64,000 nt of DNA from Lachnospiraceae bacterium (GTDB lineage Bacteria > Bacillota > Clostridia > Lachnospirales > Lachnospiraceae): positions 434,001-498,000 of the forward strand of contig JAKVNF010000001.1 in the NCBI GenBank assembly GCA_022483465.1. Reading direction: 5' to 3'. The position numbers and the translations under genes are program-made. Every line of letters starts with the position of its first letter. The stretch's first letter is position 1. Under the pieces are notes generated by a model that saw nothing but the letters and a program-made list of their open reading frames with translations, searched no databases and was not told the origin of the DNA. Below are positions 43,249-51,413 of this stretch, piece after piece.

Positions 43249-43798
43249 ATGATTGACGTATTTGGTAAAGTGTTGGAGCAGGGGAGAGAGCAAGGGATAG
43301 AGCAGGGACGAGAGCAAGGATTAGCGCAGGGAAGAGCGCAGGGGGCTGACGAAAACAGTCAGAAGATTGTCAGAAATCTCATGAAAAATCACAAGGCGTT
43401 AGTTAAGAAACGGGTTGATAAGCGATCGCCTAGCATGAGACCACTAATACCTCACTTTGAGCTCGAGCTGGGTACACTCCTATCCGTGCTGTGTTGCATC
43501 ATGTAACAAAGCATCACCTAGATTGCCTAAACACATACACTCACTTGCCGAGTATGTGACTATAAATAACAAGATAGGCATTATGCGGAGAAGAAAAGAG
43601 CTCCAAATGGGGATTCTATATCTTCATCGGACATTATCGCGTCGAGAGTTCACCATGGAGGTTGTGGTATGGAACCCATCAACCCGGTTCTTTACTAACG
43701 CCAATCACAACATGTCTTTTGACGAAGCAGTCGCTCTCATTGGACTTGATGAAAGCGAAATAGAGAGACTGCAGAAGTCGATGGACAAGACGGCGTAA
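43249..43798 (+). pseudogene. Rpn small-protein unit 2, interrupted by MITE D
   Basis: The second tandem unit (begins about 43174, unit spacing 428 bp). The same AAGGAGG site precedes ATG at 43249. After ...IVRNLMKNHK the frame runs into MITE D and stops at 43504-43506. The rest of the unit (NHNMSFDEAVALIGLDESEI...) resumes at 43703 after the element. It has four fewer residues of the EQGR repeat than unit 1. Confidence 0.75.
43395..43702 (+). mobile_element. 308-bp MITE, copy D
   Basis: Same ends and length as the other copies; perfect 8-bp duplication AATCACAA (43387-43394, 43703-43710). Unit 1 of the Rpn array shows the empty target (AATCACAACATG). Confidence 0.95.
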
Positions 43799-43911
43799 AA
43801 TGCCGCCGGAAGTCTCCATCGTACCATTACAACTCAAACTTCCCACTTGAAAAATGCTGTAACAGCCGATGGTTTCTTGCTCAACAGGTGATTTTTTGAA
43901 ACTTGACAGCA

Positions 43912-45321
43912 TTATGCAACTTTATCGCTTGTTAGAAACAAATTTAGGAAGTCGCGGAACAGGTTCTGTATAAACTCAGGCTGTGTCGAAAACCAGTTTG
44001 TCAGGTCGCTACGCATCTTTTCGGAGATCTGAATGGAGACATCACCTGTTCTGACCCCCTCGATCAGCATTGCAGCAAGACGGTCAATCGACTGCTTCAG
44101 GGAAATATCCTGAATGTCATCACAGCAGACGAAGAACAGCTCACAGATGGTCTTGGGATCATTCTTCTTGCGACGGATATACTCGAGAATGAGAAATCGT
44201 GTGAGCACGAGTGCAGTTGTGCTGTCGGTTACGTCGTAGCTGAGTCCTTGAAACTCCTTGCCAAGCTTGAGAAAGGACTTGCATGCCCTGAAGCATACCT
44301 CGATGCCCCACCTGTAGCCATAGATTCTGACTACCTCACTGTCGGGCAGAGTCACCGCAGTGGTCAGAAGGATGATGTACTCATCCTTCTTGTTGCGATT
44401 GCGGACAAAGACCAGCTTGACAGGAAGCTGCTGATACTTCGTTTTGACAACAATGGACCCGAACAGGTTCCCCTGCGGGCAATGACGGATGGCAGTCTTC
44501 GCAAGGCCTTTCAGGTTATACAGCCTGCCTTTGTACCAATACTGCTGCTTGGTATCTTTGAGCATGCCGATCACCTCAAGGCCGAGGTTCTTGATGTTGC
44601 AGATGAACGGTTCTGTCGTGAACCAGGTATCCATGAGCACGTATTCGGCTTTGATATCAGCGTCAATGGCGAAGCGAAGCAACTGAAGTGCAATCACGGG
44701 CTTTTGCGTAATTGCATCCACCCGTCTCTTGTACGCGTTGGTGTTATGACGCAGGTGCTTGTCGTATACGTCGCAGATGCGGCTCTTAGCCTTGGCCGAA
44801 GCAAGCATGATGTACTGGACCGGAAGGAAGCTGTATCCATCGGTCCACCCAAGAAGAAGGAGATTAAATCCCCTCTCGGTTCTGTGGATCACGTGATTGT
44901 AGACATTGGAGAGCAGCTCCACCTTTTTGGAACGGTTACGGGCGATGACAGAGTCATCGAGCACGAAGCATCGTGCCCTGTTCTCGCGGGTAAGAGTAGT
45001 GAAATAGGCGGCAATCCTGGCGGAGAGGATCAGGATGAACTTTCTCCAGTTGTAGCGTCCTTCATTCAGGAAGCGGTAGTAGGTGTTATCGTCATAGGCA
45101 GTATCCTTCTTCTTGGAGTTGAGGAAGTGATACAGGTTGCACTTCTGGAACACGAGGATTACAAGAAACTGAAAGAGCTCATATGCAGAGGCACCCTTCG
45201 CCTTGGTGATATTGGAGGCCTTCAGGAGAGCGCTTACGCCAAGCTCTTTCATGGCGTTTCCAAACGCACATTCGTCCTCGAAATTAGCAGTTGCAATTGG
45301 CTTGTTTTGATGTATACTCAT
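43912..45321 (-). CDS. IS4 family transposase
   Basis: A 469-residue DDE transposase. Catalytic Asp in CFVLDDSVIARNRSKKVEL and VLMDTWFTTEPF, Glu in YGYRWGIEVCFRACK, which fits the IS4 signature Y-x2-R-x3-E-x6-K exactly. I chose the ATG at 45319-45321. The upstream TTG start is unlikely because a promoter (TTGAAA 45389-45384, 17-base spacer, TATAAT 45366-45361) lies across it. It looks intact. Confidence 0.92.
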   Translation of the reverse strand: MSIHQNKPIATANFEDECAFGNAMKELGVSALLKASNITKAKGASAYELFQFLVILVFQKCNLYHFLNSKKKDTAYDDNTYYRFLNEGRYNWRKFILILSARIAAYFTTLTRENRARCFVLDDSVIARNRSKKVELLSNVYNHVIHRTERGFNLLLLGWTDGYSFLPVQYIMLASAKAKSRICDVYDKHLRHNTNAYKRRVDAITQKPVIALQLLRFAIDADIKAEYVLMDTWFTTEPFICNIKNLGLEVIGMLKDTKQQYWYKGRLYNLKGLAKTAIRHCPQGNLFGSIVVKTKYQQLPVKLVFVRNRNKKDEYIILLTTAVTLPDSEVVRIYGYRWGIEVCFRACKSFLKLGKEFQGLSYDVTDSTTALVLTRFLILEYIRRKKNDPKTICELFFVCCDDIQDISLKQSIDRLAAMLIEGVRTGDVSIQISEKMRSDLTNWFSTQPEFIQNLFRDFLNLFLTSDKVA

Positions 45322-45360
45322 TGTGAGCACCTGTACTTTCTTTTGATTGTGGATGATCTT

Positions 45361-45389
45361 ATTATAGAAGGCACAGAGTGCTTTTTCAA
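45361..45389 (-). promoter_or_regulatory. Promoter of the IS4 transposase
   Basis: Minus strand: TTGAAA (45389-45384), 17-base spacer, TATAAT (45366-45361). Confidence 0.8.
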
Positions 45390-45635
45390 TTGTCAAGAAG
45401 CCGAAAAACTCATAGTAAAAAGCTCAATTTTGGGCGTATTTTCAACGTTTTTCGAGGGTCGGACCAAGTGGGAAGTTTGAGTTACAATTGGTGAAGCGTC
45501 CAAAAAGACAAAAGCATATTGGTCTGCAGCTTGGTTTGTCAGAACGAGTATCAAGAATCACTGATGAGAGTTCTCACCGGTGATCATCGATTTCTGGAAT
45601 TTCATAACGAAAATACGGAAGGAGGTCCGACCAAT

Positions 45636-45839
45636 ATGATTGATGTATTCGGTAAAGTGTTGGAGCAGGGAAGAGAGCAAGGGATAGAGCAGGGACGAGA
45701 GCAGGGTGCTGACGAAAACAGTCAGAAGATTGTCAGAAATCTCATGAATAATCACAACATGTCTTTCAACGAAGCAGTCGCGCTCATTGGACTAGATGAA
45801 CGCGAAATTGAGAGACTGCAGAAGGCCATGTGCAGCTGA
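45636..45839 (+). CDS. Rpn small protein, unit 3 (stand-alone, possible antitoxin)
   Basis: A 67-residue protein, MIDVFGKVLEQGREQGIEQG then ADENSQKIVRNLMNNHNMSF and a C-terminal helix ERLQKAMCS. It has the GAAGGAGG site before ATG, the shortest EQGR tract of the three units, and a terminator directly after it (45841-45866). It is the only unit outside unit 1 that is uninterrupted. If expressed, it is an orphan copy of the small Rpn-derived protein. Confidence 0.6.
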   Translation: MIDVFGKVLEQGREQGIEQGREQGADENSQKIVRNLMNNHNMSFNEAVALIGLDEREIERLQKAMCS

Positions 45840-45840
45840 G

Positions 45841-45866
45841 CGGGGCGGTACTGCCCCGTTTTTTCA
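45841..45866 (+). terminator. Intrinsic terminator after the Rpn array
   Basis: CGGGGC pairs with GCCCCG, loop GGTACT, followed by six T. Confidence 0.8.
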
Positions 45867-46620
45867 TGCCGCAATCAGGCACACACGGCAGAGCGGACAA
45901 CTGCACAGTACTCGTGAAGCCTCAAACGAAAGTCACGAGAATGCGGCGGCAGATTTTTCAACGACCCGCCGTTTGAAACTGCGCGCTTCCATGGTTGTTC
46001 CGCCTTTTTGAAGCTGCCTTCAACAAGTCTTCTAGACAGCTGGCTGTAATGCGCCAGAATCTGCGACTTAGTCCATCCGAACTGGTTTGTGCGCCGCTGC
46101 ACGATCCGAGCGTTCTTCAAAGCCTGTGACGGAAAAGGTTTTCTCAAGTGATCTCTTCTACGCCAACAGAAGGACGGAGGCTGCATCAGCATGGATTCTA
46201 CGTATCCCGAATTGTCTCCTGCACCGCCCAAAATCCTGCATTCCCACTGCTGCGGCAATTCCATGATGTCTCTGCTGTGCACCAATCTGCGCCATCACAG
46301 GCATACCGCCCTGATCCGGATCCAGCACTTTCTTTTCTCTCCCATCCTGCTGCCGCGCAGCACGGCTCCTTTTCACAGGTCTATTCCCTGCACCTAACTT
46401 ACCAGGTAGTCTGAGGGAGTGCTGCCCTCTTCTTCCCCGCAGGCTCTGCTTTGTCGAAGCGCACGCGGTCTTTTACTGTCGTTCCGCGCCGGCTTTCGCT
46501 TTTCAGTTTGGGGTTCCTGCACAGCCTTTTCTCCGGGCTGTCTTCTTTTCTGTCACAGGTTCCGACCGTATGAGCGCTTTTTGGCTTTCCGGACCGATCC
46601 CTCCTTCCAATGTTTTTACG
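45867..46620. other. Long region without a recognisable gene
   Basis: About 750 bases. Open frames exist on both strands (for example 45875-46285 minus) but their translations are low in family-like features and have no ribosome binding sites. Probably decayed DNA at the margin of the mobile zone. Confidence 0.5.
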
Positions 46621-46625
46621 GCACG

Positions 46626-46660
46626 GAAAAGACCGGGATCCTCTCAGATTCCGGTCTGTT
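46626..46660 (-). terminator. Intrinsic terminator of the BASS transporter gene
   Basis: GACCGG pairs with CCGGTC and ATC with GAT across one mismatch, followed on the minus strand by TTTT. Confidence 0.65.
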
Positions 46661-46697
46661 TTCATCAGTATGAGACATTTAGCTTTGCGGGAGCACG

Positions 46698-47666
46698 TCA
46701 GGCGTTTGCGGTCTCTTTCTTGGCGTTGGCCTTTGCGGACTGGCGATTGAAGAAGGCAGCCAGGAGCGCACCGGAGATGTTGTGCCAGACAGAGAACACG
46801 GCGCCAGGGATAGCTGCCAGCGGATACTCTGCGAAGTGCGTGGTGGCAAGGCTGGTGGCAAGGCCGGAGTTCTGCATGCCGACCTCGATGGAGATTGCGC
46901 GGCACTTGGTGGTGTCGAGCTTTAAGAGCTTTGCTGCGCCGTATCCCAGAAGATAGCCGAAGACGTTGTGGCAGATGACGACGGCCAGGATCAGCAGGCC
47001 GCTGGTCATGATGCGGGCACTGTTGACGGAGACAACGGCGGCGATGATCAGGACGATGGCGGTGGTGGAGACCAGAGGCAGGGCCTTGACGGCCTTCTCG
47101 GTCTGCTTACTGAAGAAGTGGTTCACGATAAAGCCCAGGACGATCGGGAGCAGGACCACCTTGACGACGGACCACATCATGGAGAGGAAGTTCACATCCA
47201 CCGTGCGGCCGGCGTAGAGGAGCGTCAGGGCCGGGGTCAGCAGCGGGGAGAGCAGGGTGGAGACTGCCGTCATGGAGACGGACAGGGCCACATCACCGTG
47301 GGAGAGATAGGTCATGACGTTTGAAGACGTGCCGCCCGGGCAGGTGCCGACGAGAATGACGCCGACCGCCAGTTCCGTGGGGAGACGGAACAGGTGGCAC
47401 AGGGCGAAGGCGAGCAGCGGCATGATCGTGTACTGGAGCACGGCGCCGATCACCACGTCCTTGGGGCGCTGGAAGACCACGGCGAAGTCATGGGGCTTCA
47501 GGGTGAGGCCCATGCCGAACATCACGACGCCCAGAAGGGTGTTCACCCAGCTGGTCTTGATCCAGGAGACGCTGCCCGGTGCAAAGAGCGAGAGCGCTGC
47601 CATTGCGATGACGATGAGCGCCATATATTTTCCGACGAAATTGCTGACCTTTTCCAGAGTTTTCAT
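46698..47666 (-). CDS. BASS family sodium-coupled organic-anion symporter
   Basis: A 322-residue bile-acid:sodium symporter (SBF/BASS) family protein, nine to ten helices. MFGMGLTLKPHDFAVVFQRP, VGTCPGGTSSNVMTYLSHGD and EVGMQNSGLATSLATTHF are the conserved family blocks (sodium and substrate sites). Bacterial members carry keto acids, pantoate or bile acids. The ATG at 47664-47666 is preceded by AAAGGA at a somewhat long 12 bases. A T-box leader lies upstream, so expression should rise when a particular tRNA is uncharged, pointing to an amino-acid-related substrate. Confidence 0.9.
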   Translation of the reverse strand: MKTLEKVSNFVGKYMALIVIAMAALSLFAPGSVSWIKTSWVNTLLGVVMFGMGLTLKPHDFAVVFQRPKDVVIGAVLQYTIMPLLAFALCHLFRLPTELAVGVILVGTCPGGTSSNVMTYLSHGDVALSVSMTAVSTLLSPLLTPALTLLYAGRTVDVNFLSMMWSVVKVVLLPIVLGFIVNHFFSKQTEKAVKALPLVSTTAIVLIIAAVVSVNSARIMTSGLLILAVVICHNVFGYLLGYGAAKLLKLDTTKCRAISIEVGMQNSGLATSLATTHFAEYPLAAIPGAVFSVWHNISGALLAAFFNRQSAKANAKKETANA

Positions 47667-47762
47667 AATGACAGTATGTCCTTTCGGTTTGGTTTCGGAT
47701 GCTGCGTTGAACCATTCGGCTTTGGTTGCCTGCCCCGGGTCCGGCCGAAACCCGTGACACAC

Positions 47763-48085
47763 AAAAAAGCCTCTGTCTCTGCAGAGTTCGGGCAATACCC
47801 GAACCTGTGTAAGAGACAGAGGCTGTCCTCTGCGGTACCACTCTTACTTGCATCCTTGGGCTTACTCTGCCCGCAGATGCCACTCAGGCGCATCCAACAA
47901 TGCGCGGCCTGCGATCTCGGGGGCCTTCCGCCGCTGCTTACTTGGGGGCTATGCCCCTGTTGGGCAGCGGAGCTCAGAGAGGATTCTCCAGTCGGTTCCG
48001 GCACCGCTTCTCATCACCCGCGGCTCTCTGTGGCCATCTCCTCAGGACGCTTCTCGTCAACGCCAAATGGTTATGTCTTCCGACG
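47763..48085 (-). promoter_or_regulatory. T-box riboswitch upstream of the BASS transporter
   Basis: The minus strand carries the T-box consensus AGAGTGGTACCGCAG (47829-47845), whose bulge pairs with the tRNA acceptor end, followed by a terminator (GCCTCTGTCTCT at 47769-47780 with 47812-47823, nested GTTCGGG/CCCGAAC, six T). The 5' Stem I contains the typical AGAGAGCC (48029-48022) and ...CTCTGAGC. By alignment with known leaders the specifier is AUC (47984-47982), which would read tRNA-Ile. The specifier call is less sure than the T-box itself. Confidence 0.85.
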
Positions 48086-48091
48086 CTCCAA

Positions 48092-48120
48092 AGTCTAGTC
48101 CCGCCGGGGTCTTTCGTCAA
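48092..48120 (-). promoter_or_regulatory. Promoter of the T-box/BASS transcript
   Basis: Minus strand: TTGACG (48120-48115), 17-base spacer, TAGACT (48097-48092). Confidence 0.7.
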
Positions 48121-48173
48121 CCTTCAACCTATACAAAGATCACTAAAATCAGCCACTTTTTTCGTGCACTTCT

Positions 48174-49361
48174 TCAGGAGCCCCGCCGGCACACAAAGAT
48201 CCCGGCGTCCTTCGTGATGGAAAAGCCGTTTTTGACCTTGCGCGTCACAAACTCATGGAACTCCTTGTACTGGTCCAAAAGGTAGCTGTTCTGGTTTCCG
48301 TGGCAGGACAGGATGTAGGCGATCAGGGGATCCGGGTCCGAGATCTCGATGCCGTCCCGGTAGCGGCGGCAGGTGACGTCCGTAAAGTAGGGGGCGAGGA
48401 TCTTCGCCCCGTTCTCGAGGCCGAACTTCTCGTACAGGTGGTCCGCCGACAGCACGATGTCCGGGTTGAACTCCTGCACAAGCTCCGTGATCTCCCGCAT
48501 GTGGTTTCTGCCATAGGTGCTGCAGACAAAGACGCCGCCAGGTTTCAGAACTCTTTGGCACTCCGCAAGGCTCTTCTCCAGGGGATCGCAGTAAAAGAGG
48601 ACGTGGTTTGCGAGCACCCGGTCAAAGGAGGCGTCCGGAAGCGGGATCTTCTCGCAGGGAAAGACCCGAACGGATATCCTTTGGTCCCCGGAAAACTCCC
48701 GGGAGAGGTCGTGGGCCATGCCGGTCGACTTGTCGCTCAGAACAAGCTCCAGATCCTTCGGGAGGTGCGATAGGTTCTCCCGCCACAGGGCCCCGCTTCC
48801 CGCGCCCACTTCCAGCACCTTCATGCCGGGGCGGATGTCTGCGTTCTCATAGAGCCAGGGAAACCAGCCCTCGGGGTTCTGGGAGTAGTCCCGATGGAGC
48901 CGGATTCTCGCCTGGATGTTGGCCGCGTTGTCGTACTGGACCTTCAGGCTGTTCTCCATCGCCGTCATGTGGATCAGGTGCAGCATGTCGGACCAGTCCA
49001 TCGGGGCCCCGGAGCGGATCACGTCGGTGGTCCGCCCGATGGCCGCCGCCACCTCCTTCATCTGCTCCACTCGCTCCTCCACGAGGCGCTTCTGCATGTC
49101 CAGAGACTCCAGCAGAAACTCCTGGTTGTCCCCGGTCAGGGTGGTCATCTCCCGGATGTCCTCCAGGGAAAAGCCCAGGTACTTGAACAGCAGGATCTGC
49201 TGGAGCTTCGCAAAGTCCTCGTCGGTGTAGCGCCTTGCCCCGGAGGGGGTCTTCTCGCTGGGCGCGAGGAGCCCCACCTTGTCATAATAGCGGATCGTAC
49301 GGAGGGTCACATGGGCCATCCGCGCAAACTCGCCGGAGGTGTAGTACTTCCCCCCGCTCAC
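48174..49361 (-). CDS. MerR regulator fused to a SAM-dependent methyltransferase
   Basis: A 395-residue protein. Residues 5-75 are a MerR winged helix (YYTSGEFARMAHVTLRTIRY, RRYTDEDFAKLQQILLFKYL), followed by a coiled-coil to about 125. Residues about 165-300 are a class I methyltransferase: MKVLEVGAGSGALWRENLSH (SAM-binding motif I), FDRVLANHVLFYC, VLKPGGVFVCSTYG. The GTG start overlaps the upstream stop by 4 bases. A regulator that senses a drug or metabolite and modifies it is possible; the target is unknown. Confidence 0.9.
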   Translation of the reverse strand: MSGGKYYTSGEFARMAHVTLRTIRYYDKVGLLAPSEKTPSGARRYTDEDFAKLQQILLFKYLGFSLEDIREMTTLTGDNQEFLLESLDMQKRLVEERVEQMKEVAAAIGRTTDVIRSGAPMDWSDMLHLIHMTAMENSLKVQYDNAANIQARIRLHRDYSQNPEGWFPWLYENADIRPGMKVLEVGAGSGALWRENLSHLPKDLELVLSDKSTGMAHDLSREFSGDQRISVRVFPCEKIPLPDASFDRVLANHVLFYCDPLEKSLAECQRVLKPGGVFVCSTYGRNHMREITELVQEFNPDIVLSADHLYEKFGLENGAKILAPYFTDVTCRRYRDGIEISDPDPLIAYILSCHGNQNSYLLDQYKEFHEFVTRKVKNGFSITKDAGIFVCRRGS

Positions 49362-50386
49362 TGCTTCTTTCCGCGCAGCACCCGGATGTCCTCCTTGGCC
49401 TCCTTCCGGGCCTGCTGGATCTTTCCGTTCTGGAGCCTGGACAGCTGTTGGTACAGAAGGGAGATGCCGATGATCTCCGGGGCGGGCACCGTCGGGAATC
49501 CGTCGATGTTGGCAAGGTCTGCCGCAAAGGGAAGCTGCGCGGTCTTTCTCTTGTCACCCAGCAGCACCACCGGGTTGAACTCCGCAGCCTCTGCCTTGGA
49601 CACGGTATCCATCGAGAAGTCCGCGCTCTGGTGCAGGATGCGGATCGCGACAGGGATGTAGCACAGGGACCGCATGCCGGAGAGCTTCTGGGACTTGAGC
49701 TCCGGCACCGCATCCTTGGTCCCGTCGGCAAACCAGGCGGCAGCTGCAGTAAGGAGCCGGTCATAATCCTGCTGGATGCCGATCCCTGCCTCCAGGGACA
49801 TGATGTAGCGGGGGACATAGACATTTCCCTCCCCGTAGAACGGGGTCAGAAAGTCGGTGATCTCCTGGGCGACGGACTTGCGAAGGTACAGGGTGCGCTC
49901 CTCCTTCCTCGTCCCGGTCAGGGCGATCGGGATCGTCAGGAACTCGATGGAGTCGTCCATCCCGTTCTTCTTCATGAGATCCAGCGCGGTCTCCCTGGTG
50001 CAGTTCCTACAGTACTCGGAGCGGGTCTCCTGGGTGTTCTCCTTGCCGTTCTCCTCCTGCCACTTGCGGTAGGCCTCGTCCAGGGTCACCACCCGAATCC
50101 GGGACGGGCGCACCTTCCGCTGCAGCATCTGCATCAGCATGTTGGAGACAAAGAGGTTCAGGGCATGGGGCCGCATCGAGCGCTCCCAGTTGGCGGGATC
50201 GTCATCGGGGAAGGCCCGCTGCCACTCCTCCTTGGTGTACCGCGACACGTTGATCTGCAGTTTCTTGTCTCCCGCTGCCGCTGCCTCCTCCGGCGTCCCG
50301 GGGATCCGGTTCAGATCCGGCTCAATGACGGTCTCCTCCGCCGGTTCCTCCTGCTGCAGCTGTTCCAGGTCCATTTCGTCTGACAT
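49358..50386 (-). CDS. Uncharacterised soluble protein
   Basis: A 342-residue protein with an acidic N-terminus (MDLEQLQQEEPAEETVIEPD), then a mixed alpha/beta region with SEYCRNCTRETALDLMKKNG, a possible zinc or redox CxxC. I recognise no family. It is 12 bases downstream of the SH3-domain membrane protein and overlaps the MerR-methyltransferase start, so it belongs to this four-gene operon. Confidence 0.6.
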   Translation of the reverse strand: MSDEMDLEQLQQEEPAEETVIEPDLNRIPGTPEEAAAAGDKKLQINVSRYTKEEWQRAFPDDDPANWERSMRPHALNLFVSNMLMQMLQRKVRPSRIRVVTLDEAYRKWQEENGKENTQETRSEYCRNCTRETALDLMKKNGMDDSIEFLTIPIALTGTRKEERTLYLRKSVAQEITDFLTPFYGEGNVYVPRYIMSLEAGIGIQQDYDRLLTAAAAWFADGTKDAVPELKSQKLSGMRSLCYIPVAIRILHQSADFSMDTVSKAEAAEFNPVVLLGDKRKTAQLPFAADLANIDGFPTVPAPEIIGISLLYQQLSRLQNGKIQQARKEAKEDIRVLRGKKQ

Positions 50387-50398
50387 GATATCCTCCCG

Positions 50399-51316
50399 CT
50401 AATCGATTTTCGATTGATCGTGTTCTTCGTTTTTCTTTTGGCTGCCGTTTCGGCTCTGCTTCCCGGCCCGCTTCTTTGCGGCGGTCCGCCTTCCCTTGGG
50501 GTGCTCCCCGGGCAGACGGAAATTCGGGATCTCGATGGTGGGCCGCTCATCCGGCGTCCGCCCCGCCTGTTCCATGAGGTCCAGCTGGTTCTCCATCGCA
50601 ATGCCTGCCCGCTTTTTCTGATACCGCAGGAAGCGCCTGCGCAGCCGGTTCAGCTCGACCGAGAGCGTAAAGCCCGTCACCTTGTGGAGGGCCTTGTAGA
50701 GGAGCGTATCCAGCACCGCCACCGCGCCGATGACGCAGGCGATGAGAATCGCCCAGTTGCGGCCGTGGCTTGCGGCGCTCTGGATCTGGGCTTCGTTGTC
50801 CGCCAGCTGGTCCTTCATCTCCTGCAGATCCCCGATCGGGATCTTCTCGCCGGTGTCGGCAGAGACGAGCGCCCAGGTGCCGTCGGACTGCTGTTCGATC
50901 GTGTAGCCGTCAGCGGGTCGCCCGTCCGTCCCATCCGGGGCGGACTCGGTGGCGGCCGCCTCAGCGCTCTCGGTGTCTGCCGCCGCCGTGCTCTCCTCCA
51001 CCGCGGCGATCTCGCTGTTTAAGTCATCGGTCGTGATGTCCACGAAGTCCGAGCGGATGTATCCGGTGGAGCCGTCCTCCAGGGTGATCTGGTACCAGGT
51101 CATGCCCTCGTCATCCTGCTCGGCGTTTCCCACCTCAAAGTGATAGTCCTTGCTGGCGTATCCCACGACGCCCGCACTGGTGCTGGGCGCCGACCGCACG
51201 TACACCGCATCGCTGTTGACGATGCCGGTGACCGCGTAGGCGGTGGTGCCGTTTGCAAGAAGCATCAGGCACAGTGCCGCGCCGGCAAGGCCGATCTTCC
51301 CGATATGTCTGTGCAT
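50399..51316 (-). CDS. Secreted/membrane protein with SH3-like domain
   Basis: A 305-residue protein with a signal peptide (LAGAALCLMLLANGTTAYA), a bacterial SH3 domain at about 30-95 (NSDAVYVRSAPSTSAGVVGY, MTWYQITLEDGSTGYIRSD), a Ser/Ala/Glu-rich linker, one membrane helix at about 190-210 (WAILIACVIGAVAVLDTLLY), and a basic cytoplasmic tail. SH3b domains usually bind cell-wall peptides. The start at 51314-51316 follows GGGAGG. Confidence 0.8.
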   Translation of the reverse strand: MHRHIGKIGLAGAALCLMLLANGTTAYAVTGIVNSDAVYVRSAPSTSAGVVGYASKDYHFEVGNAEQDDEGMTWYQITLEDGSTGYIRSDFVDITTDDLNSEIAAVEESTAAADTESAEAAATESAPDGTDGRPADGYTIEQQSDGTWALVSADTGEKIPIGDLQEMKDQLADNEAQIQSAASHGRNWAILIACVIGAVAVLDTLLYKALHKVTGFTLSVELNRLRRRFLRYQKKRAGIAMENQLDLMEQAGRTPDERPTIEIPNFRLPGEHPKGRRTAAKKRAGKQSRNGSQKKNEEHDQSKID

Positions 51317-51413
51317 GTTCCTCCCATGGCCGCAGTGCGGCCTGCAAACCAAATGATTTTCCGTGACCCCATGTTACCAGGAAGGTGTGACAAAAGTTTG
51401 TCGTTTTACCCTG

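Larger units (their letters stand above)
43833..45481 (-). mobile_element. IS4 family insertion sequence
   Basis: A 1649-bp element with 17-bp perfect terminal repeats CTCAAACTTCCCACTTG and its complement, flanked by the 6-bp duplication TTACAA (43827-43832, 45482-45487). It lies between units 2 and 3 of the Rpn array; the empty target is visible at the same place after unit 1 (about 43094). Confidence 0.95.

Noticed and set aside
45322-45396. A longer IS4 transposase starting at TTG (45396)
   Set aside because: A promoter with TTGAAA and TATAAT overlaps this stretch, so the start at 45321 is preferred.
45875-46285. A 136-residue minus-strand ORF
   Set aside because: No domain, ribosome binding site or conservation evidence; composition looks non-coding.
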